A stretch of 64,000 nt of DNA, from contig CM044960.1 in the NCBI GenBank assembly GCA_024516035.1, forward strand, positions 20,724,668 to 20,788,667, in the 5' to 3' direction. This document shows positions 46,401 to 58,400 of this stretch, piece by piece (position 1 is the first letter of the stretch; every line of letters starts with the position of its first letter). The translations under genes and the position numbers were made by a program. Source of the stretch: Bactericera cockerelli. Lineage: Eukaryota; Arthropoda; Insecta; Hemiptera; Triozidae. The notes under the pieces are model-generated. The model was not told the origin of the DNA. It searched no databases and worked only from the letters and a program-made list of their open reading frames with translations.

Positions 46401-49400
46401 CGGAAGCTAGTTTTCCACTGAGCACAACATTTCGATTCGAAACGCTTCACTATAGTTATTCTATAAAATATAAAAGACCTGTTTGACTGCTGGAGTAAAG
46501 GGACTTTTCAGTCTTACCTCGGCAGTATAAACAAGGTATATTCTATTCTATAGTTTGTCTCGAATGTTGAATGAAAAGTGCAAAGCAATGTTTCAGTCAG
46601 TAGGATTTGATCTCATTTAATTGTACAGGAAGAACTTTTCGAAACAAAATGTTGCGGTCAGTTGGGAACCGGCCAGCTTCAACATGTCGGTAGTCTGTGT
46701 TGTCGGAGTACATACCCTACAAGGTAGTAGAATTCTATAACTTGACCCCTTCATAAGTACGAACAAAGAATGTACATACATATGTTAAAGCCCAATTTCA
46801 CCGGGAGATAGTTTTACCGCAATGTCTGTATATGCATGCCTGAGTCCTATTTTTTTTTTTTTTTTTCTTACTTATTAAAATTTCTGTGTGCATTAGAAAG
46901 AAATATGCGAGTTGTTAACTTTGCTTACCCAACCCCTTCGGCAGGACACCTGTCTTGAGGCGCGGGTTGACCACCCAGTAGTAGAACTTGAGGGTGTGCA
47001 TGGTCTGCAGGATGGTGGACACGCGACGCACGTTGCTGTACACGGCGGTGTCCGCTAGGAACTCGGTGCCCAGATAGGCGTACAGGCGGGACTGAACAGT
47101 CGGGGGGGCGTGGATCCACAGGCGGGATTGAAGAGGATGTGGTCCAGAGCCTGCCGGAGCAGAAACGAACAGGAGAACTGAACGGGTGGGTGAGTGGTTA
47201 GTGGGTAATAACAGGGTATACGATACAATATGAACTAGTGGGTGAGTGGTTAGTGGGTATATGATACAACTAGCGGGCTGTCGCCCGCTTGTTTTTTTTT
47301 GCTTTCACGGCCGAGGCATGGCTGTGAAAGCAAAAAGTTCTTTTTCGCCAATGGCAGGTGTTGTAGTGGGAATTTCGAAAAATCCCAAAAAAAAATCGAA
47401 AAAAAAAAAAAAAAAAAAAAATCTTACTGCACATGTAGACTATAAGACAAAGCTACCTACCAAATTTCAGCTTCCTAGGACTTACCAGTTCGGAGAAACA
47501 GTAATGATCAGTCAGTCAGTGACATTGACATTTATATATGATCTGACGGGTGGTGATGGTTATGGTACGATACAATCGAATGGCTGGGTGAGTGGTTAGT
47601 GGGTATACGATACAATCTGAACCGCTGGGTGAGTGGTTAGTGGGTATACGATACAATCTGAACGGTGGGTGAGTGGTTAGTGGGTATACGATACAATCTG
47701 AACAGTGGGTGAGTGGTTAGTGGGTATAGATACAATCTGAACCGCTGGGTGAGTGGTTAGTGGGTATACGATACAATCTGAATGGCTGGGTGAGTGGTTA
47801 GTGGGTATACGATACAATCTGAACTGTGGGTGAGTGGTTAGTGGGTATACGATACAATCTGAACGGGTGGGTGAGTGGTTAGTGGGTATACGATACAATC
47901 TGAATGGTGGGTGAGTGGTTAGTGGGTATACGATACAATCTGAATGGCTGGGTGAGTGGTTAGTGGGTATACGATACAATCTGAACGGGTGGGTGAGTGG
48001 TTAGTGGGTATACGATACAATCTGAAGGCTGGGTGAGTGGTTAGTGGGTATACGATACAATCTGAACTAGTGGGTGAGTGGTTAGTGGGTTACGATACAA
48101 TCTGAACGGGTGGGTGAGTGGTTAGTGGGTATACGATACAATCTGAATGGCTGGGTGAGTGGTTAGTGGGTATACGATACAATCTGAACTAGTGGGTGAG
48201 TGGTTAGTGGTATAGATACATCTGAACGGTGGGTGAGTGGTTAGTGGTATACGATACAATCTGAATGTGGGTGAGTGGTTAGTGGTATACGATACAATCT
48301 GAACTGGTGGGTGAGTGGTTAGTGGGTATACGATACAATCTGAATCGCAGGGTGAGTGTTTAGTGGGTATACGATACAATCTGAACAGTGGTGAGTGTTA
48401 GTGGGTATACGATACAATCTGAACCGCAGGGTGAGTGTTTAGTGGGTATACGATACAATCTGAACCGCAGGGTGAGTGCTTAGTGGGTATACGATACAAT
48501 CTGAACCGGGGTGAGTGCTTAGTGGGTATACGATACAATCTGAACGCAGGGTGAGTGCTTAGTGGGTATACAATACAATCTGAACTGTGATGAGTGGTTA
48601 GTGGGTATACTGATACAATCAGAACTAGTGGGTGAGTGGTTAGTGGTATATATACAATCTGAACGAGTGGTGAGTGGTTAGTGGGTATAGATACAATCTG
48701 AACTACTGGGTGAGTGGTTAGTGGTGTAGGATACAATCTGAACGGGTGGGTGAGTGGTTAGTGGGTATACAATACAATCTGAACTAGTGGGTGAGTGGTT
48801 AGTGGGTATACGATACAATCTGAACGGGTGGGTGAGTGGTTAGTGGGTATACGATACAATCTGAACTAGTGGGTGAGTGGTTAGTGGGTATACGATACAA
48901 TCTGAACGGTGAGTGGGTATACGATGCAATCTGAACGGCTGGGTGAGTGGTTAGTGGTATACAATACAATCTGAACGGGTGGGTGAGTGGTTAGTGGGTA
49001 TACGATACAATCTGAACGGGTGGGTGAGTGGGTATAAAACTAAGAACAAAGTCCAGGCTAACAAAATAGCAATTTTCTCTCTAACCTCTGGTTGTGGGTT
49101 CAAGTACTATCGATACTTAGATATACCAACTTGATAGACCTTTCAACATAAGATTTTCCTGTTGTTAAATGTCACAAAGGTTCCACGTTCAAACCTTCAG
49201 ATTTTCTTTTCAGAATAGTCTAACAGATTTAGAAGGTCTAACATTTTTTGGGAAAACAGTTATTTTATATGTGGGGGCATTTTATTGACTATTTAACTTT
49301 GGATAGCACTTTCATAAATCTCTTAGAGTTCAACAAAATGGATTAGCTGAATATAAACGGCATAATAAAGCAAACATGATGATCAAATGGAATTTAATTG

Positions 49401-52400
49401 TTTTAGTACTGAAGTAAAATGTAAAAAAAATGTTGATCCCGCATCAAATCATTCTGAAAAAATGCACCATTGCCAATCGAGAATAGTTTAGTGTCTAAAC
49501 TTTCTAATATGTTAAACTGGCACAGGATACACGACACACTAAATTAGGTACTGCTTACTAACACAGGGTTAGTAGCTTACGAGTGAAACACAATCTTGTA
49601 CACCTCATTTATTTATTTATTTACACTTTATTTATTTTACAAAACAATAATCAACAAAGAATGAATAACAATAAATTTTAAAAAAACTTAGAAGTATGTA
49701 CAAAAATAATAATAATAAAAATCAATATTAATTTATAATTACAATTGTTTTGTAATCCGGAGAAGTTAGTGCCACTTAACACCTCCACACACTCTCACCT
49801 GTTTCAAGAGTAGCTCACTGTTGGGCGTGAGGCAGGTGACCAGATGTTTGGTGAAGCGGAGGAAGGAACCCAGGACCTCCAGAGTGAGATGCTCCCGTGA
49901 CAACTTCTGCAGCATGTAGCTGATGGCGAGGAAGCCGCGGTTCTGGATGATGTGCTGCTGCACTGTCTGCGAGCTCTCCACCAGATCACAGATGAAGCCC
50001 AGCAGCTTCGAACTGGAAGAGTAATAATAATAATAATATCGCCTTATTTATACTGCCCGATTAAAACTATTAAGTCTCATTATTCCAGCAGTAAGCCCAA
50101 GACGTATTATTATGTGGTAAAAATCCCAAATGGCAGGATAACTTGTCATGTCCCGGCTGGGTTTCGAACCCACGACCTCTGGAATCTCTGGATTCACAGA
50201 GTGCCGCCTTTACCACTGAGCTACCGGAACAGACGTAACTTAGTGCATGAACACAACGAAGCCCTAGACCCTAGTGTAGTTCCGGTACCAAGCAGAATAA
50301 TCCAACCATGTTATTAAATGAGGAGCATACGTGCGAAAATGAACATCTCCGAAAATATGAGTTTTCAGTATGAAGGAAGAACTGATATTATGAAAAGTAA
50401 AACAATATAGAAACATCTGTTCTATATTGGATCTGATTGATACGGTCGTTTTGAAAGCGCAATTACTATGGGATGTGTTCGAGTAAGGTCATTTATTGTT
50501 TAATTTTTGAATTCCGCTTAGTATAAACTGTTAGAATCAATTCCTAACTCCATTTTTGTATTTTTGGATATATTCATTTTTGCACGTATGCTCCTCAAAT
50601 GTAAGCGGTCTCAATGGAGTCACGAAAATCGTTTATATCTAGGTGTAGGGACTAGGGTTCAGGGTATAGGGTCTAGGTCCAGAGTCGGCTACTTAGGGTC
50701 AAAATGGATGAAAGTAGAAAATTACCAACACATTACTAAAGCCCTACTCCCACAGAGTCCAACATTCTCAAGAAATTTCTTTATTTTCTTTTTTTTTTGC
50801 TCTTATAACGAATTTTGTTAATAATAATTACAATAGTACTCGAACATTTTCGTTTCCTTTGCAGTGTCTTAGAAATTCCAACCTCCGCGCTCCAGGGTGA
50901 AAATAGTCCTTGTGTGTATAATACCCTGGTTGTTTCTAGAGTTCATGGGTTCTAATGCTTTAAAAAAAGAAAATTCTATTATCATCCAAGTAATTATCAA
51001 GTGAAGATTGAACTTTGAACAAAAGAATAGACTGATAGTTCACTTACCAGAGATGCGGATCTTTCTTATCGGCACTATCACAGGGCAAGTCAAGCTGGGA
51101 GAAGAGAGGGAAGAGGACCTGAATGCCACCCACGGAATTGAGCGTGCTGTGGATGGAGTGAGTGATGACAGCTTTCACGTCCTGGTGAGGGAAATCGGAC
51201 AGAATAGGTAAGTAACTGATTACACTTAGGATCAAGGTCTATTTTAAGTACTTCAGTCATATTGGTTCAGAGGAGAAATACTTTAAACATGTACTTGCGC
51301 AGGTTCTTCAACCTTCACACCAGTCAGATTTCATTCCTTTCTTCTACTTACTTTCCGAGTCCATGTGTGATGTCATGGTGGTGGAAGGATTGACATGGGT
51401 GAACCCTTTGGACGCCCAGAACCATTGTTTTGGGCTCCTTCCGCGTCCAGTGTGTAGTGTATGGTGTATATGTATGTAGTTTGTTGAAATAATGCACTTA
51501 AAACTGACAATTTTAAAAATTTGATAGGGATTTTAAAATTCATCGTACTTTTTCAAATTTGATGAAGTCATCTTCTACTAATAATGTAAAGAAGGTTTTA
51601 TAGTTATTCACAGGATTTGAACTGTGTATAATAACAAATAAAGAGAGGAAACTTGTAGAGCCCTGTCGAAATTGAGTGTCAGACTAAACACCACTGTGGT
51701 TATTAATATCATTGTATTTCATAATTGTGATTATTTCATTAAACTCGTAAGCAATACGTATGTCACACATTTCTCAGGATTGATCACAACTAGCAACTGA
51801 AGCAGTAGACTTACCTGCAGCATGAGGGCATGGGGAGTATGTACAAAGTAGGTGGGGTTGCCCTTGGGAGCTGACTGCAGACACAACTGAGAGTCAGTGG
51901 CCACAGGGTTGTACATGAACACAATGGCAGCCGAGAGCTTTCCGTCGTACAGAACCTGCGGGCAGACAGCACATGTAGTGGCGGACCATTTCAACCATCA
52001 CTGGGGGTTTTTTTTTTGGCATTGGGCAAAAACAACCCATACAGCCATATAACTGGGGTTGGAGGGTTCTTGAACAATACTTTTTCCAAGCTTCATTGTC
52101 TTTTAGGAAATAAGAGTTCTATGGGACCATTTGAATTTCACAAAAATGTAGGGAGTAATGAAAAGAGGAAATGCTAGATTAATTAAATAGGTGGAGTACA
52201 AGGAGGAGGAACGAATATGGAAAAAAGACAAAAAAGAAAGAAAAGGATATGAACTTGTTAACAGAATAAGTATATTTACCATAAAAGTAACCATACAGAA
52301 TATAATGACATTCAATAAATGAACTTTTGAACGAAAATCAATAAAGGAAGATTAAAGTCTGGTGGGATATGGGAAAAAGAAAGAATTATCAGAATATGAG

Positions 52401-55400
52401 TTTGTAATTTACTACGCGAATATTTGAATATGTTATTAAATACATAGATAAAAATTCAGTTGATATTTAGCTGCCTTTGGATTTACACCAGCATATGATA
52501 AATAAAAAAACTTTCAAACGTACCATTGTGAACTGGAGCACTCAGCTCTTTCTCTATTTTCTATTCTAATTAACTTCTCCATATTCGTTCCTCTTTCTCT
52601 AGTGAGCTTTCCTGAGTCAAACTTTGCACATTTTACTGCAAATTTACTTCGTAGCGTAAAAATTTAAATATGTACAAAACCCCGGCAAATAAAAAGAACA
52701 GGATGAAACTGAAACTATAACACCAAATTTACATATTTTTTTTTGACCCTCGTACAATTCCCAACCCAACCTTGGCTGGGTGAAATGAATGTGGGTCGCT
52801 GGTTTCTAAGTTTTGGCAAATAGAAGTGAAAGTTCCTGTTTGTAATGAGCACCGATGCTGAAGAGAAATGTCTTTCATAATTATAACTTTAAACTGAAAG
52901 TACAGCAGACAGCTTCAGTATAAATTCTTTTCTAGCGGGGAGCAATAAAGATCAGAAAGTGTGAGGAGAAAATGCTAATAAGATAAGATCATAAATCAGA
53001 TTCCCCCAGTCAGCTTTTGTCTCAAACTATTTTCCGCTGACTCGCTTGCTTATTTTTCAGCTTTATTCTTGTTAATTTTCAGTCCAGCAAATGAACTTGT
53101 TTGAAACGTTGCCAGAATACTCCTCTCTACTCTTTCCAGTGTTGAGACTTCGATCTGAATTTGGAATGCATTTTCTATATCTCTCGGATTTTATTATTCA
53201 AGTCGCGAGTGATTTCCAACTCGGAAAATTACAGGGTATTGGAACGCGTGCACAGGGAGACAACGGGTTAAAGTTACGATGCGTCTGTGAGAGAGATTTA
53301 CTTAATTTCAATTTAGATCTACTTATAGCCATATGATCGAGTATAAAAAAGTTCGAGGGGAATGACAAAAACTTAAACTTCAACACAGTTATTATATGTG
53401 TTATAACCCTTTTACTCATTAATATGTTTCTATCATAAAATTATTTATTTAGTTAATTTTTTTAGAATTTTACTTTTAACAATCGCCACCTCTTCGGATT
53501 TCGATGTTTTAATATTTATTCTCTTTACCAGTAAATATTTTTTCAAATCAAACTGCACGAACTTTCTCAGTACGATTGGCTGGAACGTACATATATTATT
53601 AACTTTTTCCCCACCCCTATCACCCATACATGACATGTAGTAGGGTGGTTTTTCTCCATGTGACAGGAATTCATTAAAATCTTCTATCAATCGAGAGGAA
53701 TTTATTTTGATTAAAAATATAAAATACGGTCCCCCCTTCTCATGTGGAGTCAAATAATTAAAAACAATCGTGTCATCTGACAAGGGACATACAGTTATGG
53801 TATGTAAAACACACCTACATGTATATATAGGTATTGTACCAACATCGTACATCAAACTGTACGGTAGAATATACGACTCTCTTTCTCTCTCGCTCACACA
53901 CCCCTCTTCTTCTAAATAATTCCAAATTCAAAATCAAACAAAAGTTCAAGGATATTCGTTCAGGATTTTGTGAAAGTTGTCTCTTTCCTGTTACACAGCA
54001 TGTTACGCTTGCCCGAGGACATTTAGGATATATCCTTCACTATTTCTCTGCTCTATTTCTTATGCGTTGAAAAAGACAAAATGCAGAAAAGCTGAAATTA
54101 TTTGAAGATTTACTGTGGGAAACACAAGCTATCAGGTTATACAGGGTAGAACCGTTTAATTAACGAGGTCGAATTTTATCTACAACTATTGGGTGTACAG
54201 AAATTGTATTCAGAACTTAAATACATAGCACAAAAGGGGACATCTTATAATGACCTTTCCTAATCTGCCAAGGTTGTCCGTCAATGTTGATTCAAGGTCA
54301 ACTTCAGAATCTTAAATGGATTGACCTGAATTGTATTTCATATTCAGAAATTTTGACTTCATTTAACTATTTTCATCAGACTTTTTTCTGTAGATTTTTT
54401 AAACTAGAATTCCTTTTTCAACTTGAACTTACACGTGTGACAAATCAAATCAAATAAAAATACCATGCTCAATGTGAAAAAAAATAACACTTAGAAGCCA
54501 GCGTCGATGGCATGTTGAATACACCGGTTCCCTTCAGAACACCGAAGTTAAGTGACATCCAGCGAGGTTAACACTTGGATGGGTGACCATTCAAATTCTA
54601 ATTCTCGTGACGCTGGCTTTTCCCGGCCCCACTCAGGCTGGGTGAGGTCAATGTGAGTAGCAGGTTTGTGAGTTTCCTGCGAATGGAGGGTAAAACCCCC
54701 GTCGTGATATGACCATGGCAGTTGAAAGCGACGTTAAACCCCACTTAAAAAAAAAAAAAAAAATAACACTTAGAGGTATATTTGGTATAAATATTAGTGT
54801 TAAATTACAGTGCTTGTAATGGAAATCCGAGAAAAATTTAAGTGATTTTTATTGTTTTTCACATTCAGCATTTTATAAGTTCGAGTTAAAAAAAATTCAA
54901 CCTTCAAAAATCTGGCGAGAAAAGGTCTATTGAAAATTTAAAGTGAATAGTTAAATAAATAAATTTCATGGAGTATCTGAATATCATATGAAATTTAGGT
55001 CGATCCATTTAAAATTCTAAAGTTGACCTTGAAATAACCTTGACGACAAACAATCTTTGCAGATTTGTAAAGGTCATCATAAGGGCCCTTTGTGTTACTT
55101 AAGTTCTGAATACATTTTCTCTACATCTCATAGTTTTCGAGAAAAATCTATCTCGTGACTGAAAGGGGTACGTAAAAGCAAGCGGTCAAAGGCTGCTCGT
55201 ATAAAATGTACGAAGAAAAAAATAATATATTAAAATTCTTGCAACATGCACAAATAGGGAATAATACCCAAGTAGTAAAAAATCAAATCATAATATAGGC
55301 CCCAGTAAGTGAACACATGCTGTAACAGTAATCTGGTCACGATATCAGCTGTCAGATTCCGCTGTGGATCGCTGTCACTCTTGCATCGCGTCCTACGGGC

Positions 55401-58400
55401 TGTAGCGAACTACACTATGAACTTACAATGTAGGGGATAGGAGAAATTTATCTACACAAAATAAGTGTTTTATTAGTGTCTCAACTATCCCATGTGTAAT
55501 CAAATACTTGTGGCCTTGCCAAAGCCAAATGAAAATTAGATAGTATACCAGATTAGCCTTACAGCAAGTGTTAGTACAGGGACAGAAATAGATTACAGGA
55601 ATACAACTTTTAAATAGCCAAATGAGGTTTCATCATGACAATCAAGCTGTCTTTATCAGAATTTCTCAATAACTACAAATAATGCACATATGTAAAGAAA
55701 TAATTATTATAAAATTCTGAGATGGTAAAAGAAATACAAATAAATACAAAATAAGAATAAAAACTGCAGAGAAAAATATAGAAGTAAGAAATCTACATGT
55801 CATAAGTTCAATTAATGTTCAAACAGAATAAAACAACAGTAGATTTGGAAGGAGGCGAAATCTGCCGGCTGTACTGTACACCTCGTGGAGACACAACGAG
55901 AGTGGAGGCGCACGCGCGTAGTGTACCTGCGCTGACTCGTGCCTGATCGACTCTGCTCGGCAGGTATCGGAACACGAGGCAGAGGACCCGAAGGTAACTC
56001 TTCAAGGGGAAAGCATTCTTCCCCTGTTCTTTGTGTTCGGGGTCCTTGTATACGATACTCTAATGAAAATTTGAAAATTGCCTCAACGTCTCAGGTAATA
56101 TCGCTGATGAGTGGCTTGGCGAGAATGTACAGAGATATAAGCATTGAAAATAAATGTAAAAAATACATCAAGTTGATTTAGAATATTTAGAAATCTTAAT
56201 TGATCATCAAATCAATATTTTTATATGATTATTTATTTCATAAAATAGATGCTGCAACATATTATTAATAAACAAGCGATATGTAAATGAATAAGATTTA
56301 GATCAGGTTGTCGGGTATTGGAAATAATTAAGTCACCTCGAAAAAAATCCCACTGAAAAAATGAAAAGTTAATGATACATTAGATTAGATTTTATACTTC
56401 CGAACTTTCGGATTCAGGGTACACAAATTACACAAGTAAATTATTGATCTCAGAAATAAATAATCCATGGTACAGCACAAGTGATGCAAATTTACTCTAA
56501 GATGAAATAGACATGTCGCGAATTCATGCCTAATTAGAGCTACACTCAGTTTTACAAAAAGCATCCATAAAAAGAGCTCACTTTAAAGCCACGTAATTCA
56601 AAGAAGAAAAAAAGTCCTAGGGAAATCTCATAAAAGCAAGCAGTCATTTGATATTCTGATTGCACTTTTCACAAGCTTTTTATCCTTAATCTCCTAGAGT
56701 AAATAAAGTAGATTAAATTTTTATATTATAGTCCCGAGTCTAAAGTTCACGTTTCAGATTCCACCTGAGGACAGAATATTATAGTGGGGGAGAGACAATA
56801 ATGGAATTATCTTTCAAAGCTACGGAAAATTAAATTAATTTATCAATGAATAATGGACGCAACATTTTCTGTTTGTTTCATTTCCCCAAACACATCATGT
56901 GTGACGGCGACTCATATCAATCAGGATGTAATAATTTTCAATTCTTTCCACCATTTTACATTGAAAATACTTTTGCCCAAGTACTGTAAGACTATAAGGA
57001 ATTTTTTTTCTTCTCTAGTTTCAAAAATTCTCCTTAGAAAGTTTTAGTCTCCCCTCGCCTAGTTCATAGACATCAAACAAAAGTGACATACTACTAGATA
57101 TTTCAACCAGGACTAATAAAATCAACACCCGGACAGACACTCAGGATTAACATGAAATAGGAAAATACACTGCCAATTCGGAACACCACACTTCCTAATG
57201 AATTGTTCACGTATAAACTTAGTAATAAAAAAAGTGACTTTCGATTGTCAATATATTCTGAGATTTTATACCATTTTTTCAATGCTAATGTAATGTCTTT
57301 GCACTTTTTTGCTATTTTTGTTTTAAAAAATATCAGAGCTCAATAATAATTTCATTTTTTTTAAACAAAAATTATATGATAGACACTATTTTACATAGTC
57401 ATATAAAAATATCATCAAAATTGGGTGTACTTTTCACGAGATACATAAAGTGAAAAAAATCCGCACTTTCGAGTTTCATGAATTTAAAATGGGACCATCT
57501 ACAACACGTGTAAAACAATACTTCCGATAGTACATTATTAGTTATCTCATGTATTAGATATCTCGTAAGTAACAGAGTCGTACAGATTATGGGTGAAGTT
57601 GTTCCCTAACTTGTCAGTAGATGGACACTCCGAGGCAGTGCAAAACTTTTCACAATATTCTGTATTCGAAGGAGCGGTGTAACTCTATTTTCAGCAGCAA
57701 AAACGAAGGCAAAAGGATAGAACCGAGAAAATGGTAATATACAGGGTGATTCATCAATCATTGATTGGTCAATTTTGTTCAACTTATTAGTTTATTCATT
57801 GTCTGTATTATAATAAATTCCACAACAACAGCAAATCACAACACCATAGAATTGCTAGAAAATGGTTTTAAAGTCTCATTTTGATTCAGAAAGACATTAA
57901 ATTGACAGAAAGACATTGGAACATATAAGAATTATTTTCACAAAACGGTCCGAATAAAGAAGAAAACATTACAGCACTCAAAACAGATTAACGCGATGCA
58001 AACCAAGAGCAAGAATGCTAGATGAGGCACCCATTTTATCATATATGTATCATTCTATTCCTTTCCAAATATAGCTCGCATGAAAGTGTCCCTTCAATTT
58101 ATGTTTAGCCTCGAGAGAGAAAAAGCTATGGACGGAGAGAGTAGTAACTGAACAAATATGTATGTAACGATATACTTGGAGTATCTCTGCTGGTTCTCCA
58201 GGAACTTAACTGGGGACACACATGCTTATATGTGAGCCCCAAGTCAAAAATAATAAGGGGGGGAAAAAGAGAGAGAAAGAGAGAGAGAGAGAGAAATTCG
58301 AGAAGAAAGGTACAAGACGAGGGAGAGGGAGAAGTAAAATGCTGTTAATACGTTTATCTAGAGTATAGTCTGCGAGGGACAGGGATAGAGAGAGAGAGGG

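Noticed and set aside
46925..47119. 64-codon frame in exon 7 starting at a GTG
   Set aside because: Wrong frame; the real frame gives WIHAPPTVQ to YYWVVNP, matching neurobeachin.
47677..48736. Minus-strand frames with repeated IPTNHSP and VYPLTTHP peptides
   Set aside because: Translation of minisatellite array G; unit indels break the frame often and there is no gene context.
54497..54620. Possible 5S rRNA gene
   Set aside because: Diverged in the middle, single, and followed by a SINE body, poly(A) and target duplication.
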